This document shows positions 1 through 10,349 of a stretch of 64,000 nt of DNA, piece by piece. The translations under genes were made by a program, and so were the position numbers. The DNA comes from Filosporella fistucella (Eukaryota > Ascomycota > Leotiomycetes > Helotiales). Under the pieces are notes generated by a model. The model made no database searches and was not told the DNA's origin. It worked only from the letters and a program-made list of their open reading frames with translations. Each line of letters begins with the position of its first letter. The first letter of the stretch is position 1. Where the stretch lies: the NCBI GenBank assembly GCA_030077755.1, contig JAQJZZ010000002.1, positions 1,984,001 through 2,048,000 of the forward strand. Direction: 5' to 3'.

Positions 1-314
1 CAAAGCATTAGCCAGAGATCAACCCGCCTTGTTTGCATGTACAGAATGTATAAAATTACACCCTACCACCAAGGTCATACACCCTTCCCTGCTCCCATTT
101 CGCCAGCCGCTGTATGTATTATCCCCCTTTTGTCGTTTGTCATTCTTTGCTGGCACTTCCGCTGCCAAGGGAATCTGCAATTTGATATCCCCCGAAAGCT
201 TTATGGAACATAAATTTGACTCGTTTTAGTGCATGCGTACGGAAAGCAGGCACGTACTTGCTCAATGAAGCATATGCTACATTCCTGTTGAGATTCGTGG
301 ATGTCCAATTGGCA

Positions 315-1088
315 ATGGACAATCACCGTTTCGGTCCTCGCTTCGGTATGCCATTGAGCGCCTTTGATTACACAGAGTTTCGCATACATAAAAACCCCTT
401 GGTCAGGTCTCTCATCTCTGTAGAGGCTAGGGTGAGCGATGACGAACTTCTGGTTCGTACTCAGAGATTGGTCTTGCGACCACAGCATCAAAGATGGCAA
501 TTCCTTGACGACCGATCCACCCTAGAGCGTTTATGTCGGCATATCTGGATGTACGACACTCCACCATATGATGACGAGATGACCCAGGCAGTGCGAGAAC
601 AATTGGAGGGTGGAGTAAGCCGAGTATCGAGGTGCACCCAGTGCCAAATGGATTTCTTGATCGAGATTCTCGACTTCGGAGTGAAGGGGAGTGTAATGTC
701 AACAACTCGGTGGCTGGACTTTGGGAAAGGCTTGAATCCATCTGATAGCAGCTGGGAGTGCCATTTACCAGCACCATGGGATACCTACACGTCAACTGCA
801 GCTCTTGGTAGTATCAAGGCTCGGTTTGAAAGACAGGCGGGCGTGTCACACAATGAATGCTCGACTAGATCTATGGAGTATATGTTTTGGAGACCGGATT
901 TGAATCAGAGGACTTTGGACAGGGAAGGAGTTCCTGGATTTACTAGAAGACAAGGCAGCTTAAACAAAGAGTCGCTATGGGTTCGTTCTTCTAGTCTCGC
1001 CAGCAATGAACAGGACAAGCGTGGTTTCGTGGATGTCCTTTCCGGCGGGATTCAAGATTTGTATCAGGCATTGCGCCGTTACATTTGA
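315..1088 (+). CDS. Hypothetical fungal protein, C-terminal exon; 5' end not resolved
   Basis: The frame is open from just after a TGA at 183-185 to the TGA at 1086-1088. The first ATG is at 315, giving 257 residues. The open frame upstream of that ATG looks coding, so the true start probably lies in an exon 5' of it. A CxxC pair (CTQC) is followed by a hydrophobic stretch and the motif TRWLDFGKGLNPSD. I recognise this arrangement from a group of uncharacterised fungal proteins, some annotated with an N-terminal F-box, which end in a CxxC segment and a K/RWLDLG motif. No F-box is visible in this exon. A role as an F-box adaptor is inference from that resemblance only. Confidence 0.55.
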   Translation: MDNHRFGPRFGMPLSAFDYTEFRIHKNPLVRSLISVEARVSDDELLVRTQRLVLRPQHQRWQFLDDRSTLERLCRHIWMYDTPPYDDEMTQAVREQLEGGVSRVSRCTQCQMDFLIEILDFGVKGSVMSTTRWLDFGKGLNPSDSSWECHLPAPWDTYTSTAALGSIKARFERQAGVSHNECSTRSMEYMFWRPDLNQRTLDREGVPGFTRRQGSLNKESLWVRSSSLASNEQDKRGFVDVLSGGIQDLYQALRRYI

Positions 1089-1537
1089 CTGCGAGAGATC
1101 CCGTTCTGCAAGTAATTAGAAGGGAAAGTACGATTCTTGACATTGGTTAATATCAGTCAAGTTCATTGCAAGTCGTTACTGTGTGAGGATTGATTTTCCG
1201 TCGGATGTGTCTGGACTCACCCCGTTTTCAAGTGAAACCTGACGCTCAAGATGAATTTCAAGATGGCAGCACAATCAGATGGCATAGATGACGAGGAGGA
1301 TACGAACGCCTGGCGTGCTAAGAGCTTGAGTGTAGTCCCTTCGTACCTTCTCCAAGCGCTCTTTCCTTTTCAGGACGAAACCGCAACCTAACCCCCCCAA
1401 ATGGACCTAGTGCAACAGCTCAACTTAATATTTACCTCGAGAGATCTCCACACAAATCTCCTCTTCTCTCTTTACATCGGTTTTGCTCAAACCATATACT
1501 CGAGACTTCACTTCCCATTGAAACTCTCCTATATAAG
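1089..1537. other. Intergenic, no supported gene
   Basis: It holds one short ORF starting with ATG at 1251 (about 46 codons, acidic) that I cannot support as a gene. A TATATAAG sequence lies directly before the ATG at 1538, too close to serve as that ORF's TATA box. Confidence 0.5.
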
Positions 1538-1855
1538 ATGTCAATAATCAAAACGATTTTGGTGAACGCGGCAGGGCAAGTCCTTGCCCATATCGTGAAC
1601 CAAATATTGGACAAGTTCTTCTTTGATTCACGGAGGGGTAATCGAGATCGTTCCGGCGATCAAGAGAATCCTTCCTCGGGGCACGAACATCGCTCACGTC
1701 TTGAGCATGTTGAACGACGCGTTAACACGCTGGAGAGGTCTCGCGGCCTGATACAACTGTCAAGCTGGATGTTCACCACCTATATTCAACGGGGTCTGCA
1801 CCCAATGGACCAGTGCCCCGCGCGGGACAGTCTTCGCTCCCACAAGCTGTCCTAA
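1538..1855 (+). CDS. Small hypothetical protein (105 aa), uncertain
   Basis: An ATG-initiated ORF of 105 codons. The first 27 residues form an amphipathic, Ile/Val/Leu-rich helix (IIKTILVNAAGQVLAHIV). The middle (about residues 30-60) is Arg/Asp/Ser-rich and polar, followed by a short helix with the heptad-like run VERRVNTLERSRG. There is no signal peptide and no known domain that I recognise. A hydrophobic start followed by a charged segment argues mildly for coding, but the length and the isolation in a gene-poor stretch make it uncertain. It could be the first exon of something longer, though I found no convincing continuation. Confidence 0.3.
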   Translation: MSIIKTILVNAAGQVLAHIVNQILDKFFFDSRRGNRDRSGDQENPSSGHEHRSRLEHVERRVNTLERSRGLIQLSSWMFTTYIQRGLHPMDQCPARDSLRSHKLS

Positions 1856-4755
1856 GGGCTGGCCGCACAGCGGAGGGGACCTTACCTAGGTAAGGGCCCT
1901 AACGATGCAGCCGACCTCTTTCAAGCCCTGGCAAAACTTGAGGGGGGCGGTCATCAGCGAACGAGCTCACAGTTCTATGTACTGCTGGTGATTAGTAGCC
2001 AAGTGGCGAAGCTAGGATGAGCTCTGCCCGTCAGTCTTCTAGTGAAACGGCGCCCCTATTCCCCAACCTCAGATGAACCACTCCTAACAAGCAGGCTATC
2101 AGATCTGGGGCAATGGTACCAGATCAAATATTCAGATACATGTATGGGAACACCTACTTCTCGACCCACTGGTAAGATGGCTTTTGTCGTACATCTTGGT
2201 AGTCGGACTTTGGAATTCTGGTCTTCCTCCACTGACACTGCTGCGGTAGTAATGTGTGGATCTCGTTCCACTCAGGGTCTGCGGAAGAAGATGAATTGCA
2301 GTCTTTCAAAAATACACATTCATATTGTTTGTCCACTCCTTGCTCCCACACCCAGGTATGCGCCAATCGCTAATAACACATAGTTATTCTTGGTCTCATG
2401 GACAAGTTACATTGTCTGGTGATCGACTCAATATTTTAATCAAATATCAAACCGAAGGTCTCAAGGCGGATTTGGTTGGAGATGACATATCAGGCGATGG
2501 GAAAAGCAAACGGTCGGAATTCGGAGAGCGGGAAGACGTTTGCTCTGGCAACGTATATCAAGGAGTAATTGTGGATGTTCTCGAATTTGCAAGATTCATG
2601 TGTCGATAGGCATACCCTGGAAGTCACCGCAGTCGAACATAACTCCTCAATTTTAGGCACACATTCATTGGTCGTTTCCTTCTGGGGACAGGGAGAAAGG
2701 CTTCTTGGTTCATGAGATTAGTTGCCTTGGAACTGAGCGACAGGACGTAGTCGGGGCAAATTAAATATATCTAAGCAGAGCATAGAATGCCCAAATTCCA
2801 CCATGGTTTCCTAAATCTAATCAGCATATGTCATCGTTACTCAAGCCGGTAGCGCAGCGATTGCCTACCTACATCAGTGAATCTACATCTCCATCGCAAG
2901 ACCTCTGCCTTCCTCTATCAAATTCAGAGATGTTCTGATAAAACGCGGCGATATGTAACCGAGTGCATTCCATAAATTGGTCCTCCTCCACTACAGTAAA
3001 TTCTGGGGATGTCGAGGACAAGTTTGGCACTTCTCAGCCAGATCCCATATGCAATCCGCTTTCCTCCAACCTTCTATCCACATCTGTTTCTGCCTTCCCT
3101 TTTTCTCCCAGCGAAAGAAATGAGCGGCGGTCTGGTCAACTGTTGACGCAATGAGTTCCTCAACTGCTGTTACTTCCACATTTCTTTCCACCCTTTCCCG
3201 ATATTGAAAAATCTCTATGCTACGTAAACTTCGCCAATACATATTGGTCTGTCCAGTAATGAATTCATCTATTTGGGCTGGACACAGAAAAAGGCCAGCA
3301 CTGTTTAGGCACCGGAGGAACGGCTTGGTGCTGATTTTTTTGTGTCATTTCGGTGGATGTAAGGTACGTAAAGGTGTGCTGTGAGAAGAGCATGTAGGCC
3401 TGGAAAAGCCAATATAAAGGATAAAGAGAACAGCGGCAGATTCGATAGAAAGGCGACGACGATAGTGAATGAATAAGTAATGTTAAACATTTCCAACAAG
3501 GATACAGAAAGTAGAATGGTAATAAAGATTTTGTAGACACTACTGAACTTACAAAGATACTATAGTAAGCACATACCACATAATTGTGAGAAATCGTTAG
3601 AAAAGTATATTAGAATGACTACGAGTTCAATAGGACGCCATGAGGTGCACCATTAGCCAATGCTGTAGTATGTCTTCTTTATTCCAATTATCTCCTGAAC
3701 AGTTTGATGTATAGATATCCGCTTGTAGTTCTCTAATGGCAGAACCCAGAGAGACGTAATGGTAGATCGAGGAATGTCAGGACAATTCATCGATGATTGA
3801 AACCTCGACGGAAGTTGTGTTGACGACGATGATTATTGTTGAAGGAGCTCGAGGAGATTATGCTGCACTTGAAGAAGGATCTCGTGGTGAATTGCATCCC
3901 TAGTGTTGCATACATTGCTCTACTAGGAGGCTTTGCACAGAAATGCAACTGAAATCAGCCCAATGTCATATCAGGGACCTGATTAGTAGAGGTAGAAAGT
4001 GCTTCTATGACGCATTTCAGTTCTAATCTAATCTAGATTCACTATAAGACTGGTTCATTCCCTGGACAAATTATGATTAGGGGATCAAGTGGTAGTGAGC
4101 GATTCAAATAGTGGCATTCATATCGCTGTTTAGTTCTGACACGAGAGTGACTTGACAAGACGAAAGAAGGATCAAGACGAGCACGCATAAGAATTCGAGA
4201 ACGGCTGGCAAGTTGCATAGTGAGTAATACTTTATCTCTCTGAGAGACTGATCCTGGAGCTAGCAATGCATTATGTGCGGGTATCATATCAAAAGCCACC
4301 TAGTCATGCATCCTTTATTGCCAACAGCCATGAAGTTTTGACGCCAACCAGAGCGCCACTTTATCCCAATAAATCAAATCTACGCCTGTCGTAAAAATGA
4401 CCCCAATAACGTGAGAAAATCATTCAATCATTAGTCAGATCAATAACAACATTTCCATCTTGTCGGCGAGAGGTCTTGTATGCTCTGCCGCTACGCGACG
4501 CTTCACCTTGGTTGCCACGCTTCTGACCCCGAGGCACATCATCTATCTTTTCAGATTTGATTTGCTCTATTTCTCGCTAATGAAATCAGTACAAGAGAGG
4601 TTAAGGAGTCGATGGAAACATACCTTGAGATTCGCAAGTCTAGCCTCGCGGGAGAATGAGGCAGTTTGGGCCCCGCGACCACGAAGTGGAGGTGGAGGTG
4701 GAGATGGAGTGCGTGGAATAATCATTTCCGCTTGCAGATCGGCTTATACAGAATG
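1856..4755. other. Gene-poor intergenic stretch
   Basis: About 2.9 kb with only short unsupported ORFs on both strands. It contains a 16-nt perfect palindrome at 1880-1895. A frame at about 2400-2600 (+) ends with a segment loosely like the C-terminus of the DUF7918 protein encoded further on. A short GGTGGA-type simple repeat occurs near 4685-4708. No RNA gene is recognisable. Confidence 0.5.
1880..1895. repeat. 16-nt perfect palindrome
   Basis: CCTTACCTAGGTAAGG reads identically on both strands. The core CCTAGGTA element recurs at about 8281 and 15915. It has no known binding factor that I can name. Confidence 0.7.
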
Positions 4756-5529
4756 TCAGTAAAGCCTATTGACCAGACTGGCTTTCAAACCTTTAGATCG
4801 GTATTTAAACATGAATACTGCAATTGGTTTGTCCGCCCCATCAACATCGAAAGTTTCTTTGTTGGGCCGAGTGATAACATGCTGCTCTCCGTATGCAACA
4901 CCATGTGATATTGCCTTTCCTTTCAACGCCTTCTCAGAAACTTCAGCTGGAGGCTTGTGCTGCCCAACAGAGTATCTTCCTGGATATGGGAGGTATGCAT
5001 CTTGTTGATAGGTTCGAAATACAGAGACTACTATCTCGCCAATCGAGTCCAAAGCCTTCTTATCATTACTGACGCGAGCCTGATCAGGATCATCAACTAT
5101 GATTGTTAGTATAACCCTGTATCGCAAGGCTCCCCACCCACCTTTCTTGATGCTAGTGAATTTCAAAGCTCGGCTGGTACATTCCGTAGGACTGATCCGA
5201 TCGAGTCTCGAAGTGATGACTTCCATATAGTGCCCCGAGCACCGCTCGAAATAATCTGCAGCGCACGTAGCTTGCGCGATACCATGACCATCAACGTTTG
5301 CCTTGAAGGTGACACTTTGGGTATCAATCTTAAATGGATGCCTCAACTTGAGGCGAATCCGAAATTCGGCGTCAGTCTCACACTGCACGTAGTTTGAACA
5401 CCGTCTTGCTTCATTCACATTCCCAAACTTCTTGTGTGTCCACTCTCCATCATCAACGTACTCTAATAAGTCCTGGCCGTGACACTGGACGCAGACCTCG
5501 ATTCCCGGAACGCCTGGCAAGATCGCCAT
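4756..5529 (-). CDS. DUF7918 domain protein
   Basis: The frame is open from 5715, but the natural start is the ATG at 5529-5527, where the protein begins MAILPGVPGIEVCV. That is the typical N-terminus of fungal DUF7918 proteins and gives 257 residues. The 62 extra upstream codons are basic, polar and unlike the family. The family's C-terminal signature is present as FMFKYRSKGLKASLV. Between them lies a beta-rich core with several Cys residues (CVQCHGQ and others). DUF7918 is an uncharacterised domain common in expanded fungal families; its biochemical role is unknown to me. The protein has no signal peptide. The gene lies head-to-head with the cactin gene across about 300 bp, which probably forms a shared divergent promoter. 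Confidence 0.8.
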   Translation of the reverse strand: MAILPGVPGIEVCVQCHGQDLLEYVDDGEWTHKKFGNVNEARRCSNYVQCETDAEFRIRLKLRHPFKIDTQSVTFKANVDGHGIAQATCAADYFERCSGHYMEVITSRLDRISPTECTSRALKFTSIKKGGWGALRYRVILTIIVDDPDQARVSNDKKALDSIGEIVVSVFRTYQQDAYLPYPGRYSVGQHKPPAEVSEKALKGKAISHGVAYGEQHVITRPNKETFDVDGADKPIAVFMFKYRSKGLKASLVNRLY

Positions 5530-5835
5530 TGCAGGAGGATCGTTGAATGACCTCTGGGGATTGAAAAGATTCACATGAGAAAATAAACGAGAGACTGAGA
5601 AAGGTAGACGCTGGTCTGGATATTTGTGACGCAGTTGCAGACGGTTGGCAGTCTTTATGTTTGAAGTGGAGTCGACAGCCTTGTTAGCTGTTCGACTTGA
5701 TTTGCTCATTCCCATTCACGCTAAGCCCCATGCTTACTAATCACAACTTCGAGACAAAGTTGGGCTTCTACTGCACATTTCGAACCGTCTACAACAATAC
5801 TACGAATCGGACGAGATTGGGACGCGTCTACAACC

Positions 5836-7675
5836 ATGGATCCAGGAAGGAGGGCAATGATATCAGGCCGATCCTCGCCTGCAAGGGATTTCACAGCACC
5901 GCGCCGGGATCAGAATACGCGCATATCAAAACCAGCTCGACCAACGGGATCAGGTAGCAGAACTCCAGATTTTCGACCACCACGAAACAACACAAGCCTT
6001 GAAGACGAGCAGACAAAGAAATGGGTATCTGGAGAGGATAGTTTCGTTTTGAAGCAGGCGAAGAAGAAAGCAGACATTCGCGTTAGAGAAGGAAGAGCAA
6101 AACCCATCGACTGGCTTGCCATCATATTACGAATTATAGATCCAGATCGTGATTTGTTGGACGATGACGAAGAGGAAGTTCAGCATGACATAGTCAACCC
6201 AGAAGGTGTGTTTGAAGGCCTCAATGATGCGCAACTTACCGAATTGGAGAACGACATTACCGCTTTCCTAGCTCTGGAGACAAACAAGAAGAACCAAGAT
6301 TACTGGAGGACGATGCAAATTATCTGTAATGACCGCCGTCAAAAATTGAAGCCTCTGGATCGAGAGGGTCGTGCTGTTAGTTCTGTAGCTGCGGATGTGG
6401 ACAAGTTATTAGGACCAAAGACATACGAGCAACTTGAGACTTTGGAAACACAGATTAGAGCCAAGTTGCGATCCAATGAACCTATCGATACCGATTATTG
6501 GGAGCAGCTGCTTCGGAGTCTGTTAATTTGGAAAGCCAAGGCAAAGCTAAAGAAGGTGTACCAGTCAGTTATTGACAGCAGATTGGATACTCTGAGGAAA
6601 GAGCAAGAGGAAGAAGCCCAGCAAGCAAAGTCACAAATGCAAGCACTGCTCACGGGTCCGTTGGAGGTGGTAGAGGAAGGTGCAGAAAGGGAAGCTCAGA
6701 ACAGCGTTGCTTCTCAGATTTCCAGAAAACAGCCTCCATTTCTGTATTCTCAAAAGTATGATCCAGAACCTTTATTAAAGTTGCATGCCGAAGACAAGTC
6801 GAGCGAGGTGATAGACGAAGCCACCTTCTTGCAAAAGATTGTGGCAGAGCGACGCAGAGTATTGAAGCTTGGGTACGTTCCGAAGAAGCATTCTGGTCCT
6901 GAGAAGTCTATCAACTCTGCTAGCAAATTCGCCGGTACCGCGGTTGTTGGCATTCATCCTCCAGGGACACAAAGATTTTCTGCTGCTTCTAATGAGGACT
7001 TCTCTTCTGCGACCAAAGCGCTCTACGAGAGAGAGGTGGCCCGCGGCGTTGATGAGGACGAGGAGATCTTTACTGGAGAAGAAGCAGTTACAACAGTGTC
7101 CAACCCACAATGGGCAGATAAGTACAAGCCACGGAAGCCCCGCTATTTTAATCGGGTGCAAATGGGTTATGAATGGAATAAGTACAATCAAACTCACTAC
7201 GATCATGACAATCCTCCACCCAAGGTTGTCCAGGGTTACAAGTTTAACATTTTCTACCCTGATCTGATCGACAAGGCAAAGGCTCCAACCTTCAAGATCA
7301 TCCGAGAGCATGGTCGAAAGCGAGGCGAGTCTTTTGCCCCAGCTGGAGAAGAGGATACCTGCCTTATACGCTTCATCGCTGGACCACCATATGAGGATAT
7401 CGCCTTTCGTATCATCGACAAAGAATGGGACTACTCGGCAAAGCGAGATCGTGGTTTCCGAAGTTCGTTCGATAAGGTATGTTTCTTTCACACAATCACG
7501 GGGACCCCATCAGATGATGCCCCCACGTTTCCCTACCCTGGACGAAAAACACTAATATCCCACATAGGGCATTCTTCAACTGCACTTTCAGTATAAAAAG
7601 GTGAGAGAACAATCAATTGTCCATCATAATTCAATATTTGCTGACTTGTCATTTCAGATATACTACCGGAAGTAG
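5836..7675 (+). CDS. Cactin, spliceosome-associated protein
   Basis: Three exons: 5836-7476, 7568-7600 and 7658-7675, with introns of 91 and 57 nt. The joined protein has 563 residues. The ATG has a good context (ACCATGG). The N-terminus is polar and disordered. A helical middle region begins around WVSGEDSFVLKQAKKKAD and RAKPIDWLA, matching the cactin mid domain. The last 125 or so residues are the conserved cactin C-terminal domain, with RVQMGYEWNKYNQTHYDHDN, FNIFYPDLIDK and FIAGPPYEDIAFRI. The two small 3' exons complete the family's usual ending (GILQLHF... and a YYRK terminus). Cactin works in the nucleus in pre-mRNA splicing fidelity and late spliceosome steps in animals and fission yeast; that role is assumed here. 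Without the last two exons the conserved end would be lost. Confidence 0.95.
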
Positions 7676-8834
7676 TTGTTTGGGCTATGCTTGCGGAGGA
7701 ACATACGAAACATCAGATCTGGGAAGTAGAATCCATTAGGGGTCTAGAAATGTAATCTCTTACTGAAATTTTGTACGCAGATGCTGGCGCATGTCATGTG
7801 TCGCACCAAGTAACATTGTACCAGACCGTTCTTCCTCTCCCACCATGGCAGCTTTTGGACAAGTAACCGCTATTTACTCCCGGCCTAAAATTCCCTGCAT
7901 AGCTTGCATACCTAGCTATGTACCAGACAGCCACACCAGATCCACAGTCCTCAAAATTGTTCACCTTGCGTAAGAACCTTAATTGGAAGTGATTGACCTC
8001 ACAATTGCAACTGCAGTGCCGGTGAGTCTCCCGCTCCGGGTGCGCTGCAACGGTGGCTGGCTACCTGCGGTCTCCCATGAATCTCTTGGACAACTGAAAC
8101 TAGCGTGGCATTGTTCCCTATACTCCATATTCAACGTCCAATTACTTTTGAGCGCTGATCACCAATGCTATGTATATGTACGGGTAACTGGAAGAGCCAC
8201 TCATCTTCTAAAGATATTCTAGAAGTGGAATGAATTTCTAAAATTACCCTTTTGGTGTAAGTCTGCCGATGAAAATAAGCCTAGGTAAGGCGCGCGGTGC
8301 AACAAAGCCCTTCCCAAGTCTGGTTCTGCCTCTGTTCTCTCCTGATATTTCCTTCTTGGCGCAATGCATCTTCCCGTGGCGGCCAAAGCCACCGACTTTG
8401 TGCCCCTCAGCATGGACGCCTTAGATATAGGGCTCCATACTGATCAGTGTGAAGCAAGCAATTGCTTCTAGAGCCTCTTGGACTCCCATTTTGATTTTAT
8501 TTCCCATGTTCCTTTCCGGCCGCAAACGAGGCTTGCTACGGCTTGCATCATAAATCGCAGCTTGTGCACATGCGTTGTCATCGCTCTACTGCAGAGTGTC
8601 ATTATGGACTTGCGGCTAGAAGCTGCCTCCCCAGACAGCTCGTGTGAGAATATCTACATCAGACTACCCTTTGCTACCTAATCTCAATCCTTCGAATTCT
8701 CCGAACTCGATCTAACTTCCGTCCCAATTATCCTAAAGTGTCTGTTGCACCCGTTCAGCAATCCTAAGTATTCCTTTCTTGAAAGGATTACCACGTTCCC
8801 TTAGCCACATCACAGGCGGTACACCCGCTCTGTT
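7676..8834. other. Intergenic: cactin 3' region and fork-head gene 5' region
   Basis: About 1.2 kb with no ORF I can support. The 3' half presumably holds the fork-head gene's promoter and leader. No RNA gene or clear TATA box stands out. Confidence 0.5.
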
Positions 8835-10349
8835 ATGGTATTCATTATGCACCCAGGACATTATCACCAGCAGCAACCTCAGATGCATGGCTTGCCCATG
8901 GGATTCCAGTATTCCGATGACACAGACTCTGGGCAATCATCTCATCTTCTCTCTTGTGATGGTCTTCCTCGAATCACACAACCAACCTCTTCTCAGTTTA
9001 TGACGGCCAACCCAACATCAACAGCAAATATCCTCCCATCTTCCTTCAATCTTGTCAATCCGATGGCAATGTCTCAATCATCAATTACTTGGACAGATCC
9101 AAATCAAGCTCCCCCAGCGTTCGATGATCAAACCGCCGGGGATTATTACAACTATTCTCCAACAACGACCGGAAACGAAAACAGTAACCCCTTCTTGAGC
9201 GGTATGGAGCGCATGAACTTCCAAATTCCCCGCTGGGTTCCAGACCATATGAGGATGTATAATAATGATGTATCTATGGATTCCTATGGCGCGAATACCT
9301 CCATGTACATGATGGAAAGCCAGCGCGCTGATCTCACTCGCCCATTGGGCTATTCTCTGGACCACTCTCGAGACTTTGCTCGACTGAGCATTAGTCCAGG
9401 TCCCAAGATCGAAGACAGCCATGATGGGTTGCTCTACGACAAACCAACTGCTTTCATGAGTGGCATGCCTTCCAGCGAGACATCAGATGATGGAGGAAAC
9501 AGCTCGCGAGAGGTGACCGCCGCTGTTGATGTAGAGGACCAAGCAAGTGGCGATGAACCATATGCGAAGCTGATCTATCGCGCGCTTATGAGCAAGCCGG
9601 ATCATGCTATGATTCTTCAGGAGATTTACCAATGGTTCCGAGACAACACTTCGAAAGGAAGTTCGGACTCAAAGGGATGGATGAACAGTATTCGTCACAA
9701 CTTGTCCATGAATGCTGTAAGTTTCACATTGCAATGCCTTTCTACTACCACACACAATCTCATACAAGTATAGGCATTCAAGAAGACCGAGCGCAAGATC
9801 CCAGGCGATGACACTAAGAAGTCCACCGAATGGGTTCTTGAAGAATTTGCCGTGAAAGATGGCGTTCAGAGCACCACCCGCTATAGAACTAAAACGACCT
9901 CCGCCTACAAGAAGTTCCCGAAGTCGGATACCCCGTCCTCTGGCCGCCATTCTTCCTCGAGGAAAACCTCATTGTATACGACAAAATACAAAACGCAACG
10001 ACGAGGTGGATCGATGAGGGAGGGAGGCTTAGAGCCAAAGCGCTCAATGTCAAGAATGAATGGAATTGATCCCGCCCGCCGTCAAGAATTTGAGAGCATT
10101 ACCCGCTCTCAAATTCACAGTCAACGTCAACGATCTCCACTTACTCCACCAAACACTCGCATGGAGAATATGTCCATCTCAAGCTCAGGCCCATATTTCT
10201 TTCCCAAGGCTGAGCAACCAGAAACGCCATACGAAGTCTACGGGCTGGAGGACGTGCAGGGGGTGTATGTTGATGACGGCGGGCCACTCTTCACGCACCC
10301 GGAAGATCCTCCGTTCGCTGATCATTCCATGTCCAATCATGGATACTAA
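8835..10349 (+). CDS. Fork-head (winged-helix) transcription factor
   Basis: Two exons, 8835-9716 and 9774-10349, with a 57-nt intron; the product is 485 residues. The fork-head DNA-binding domain spans about residues 240-330. It begins EPYAKLIYRALMS and contains the helix-3 recognition signature GWMNSIRHNLSMN, then AFKKTERK. The intron falls directly after the recognition helix, a common place in this family. The canonical KPPYSY opening is replaced by EPYAKLIY, as in a divergent fungal subgroup. The N-terminal 235 residues are Gln/Ser/Asn/Met-rich and disordered; the C-terminus is Ser/Arg-rich, then acidic. A second in-frame ATG at 8847 gives MHPGHYHQ and may be the true start. It is expected to act in the nucleus; target genes cannot be told from sequence. 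Confidence 0.9.

Noticed and set aside
6775..7491. 238-codon minus-strand ORF
   Set aside because: Exact antisense shadow of the conserved cactin coding sequence.
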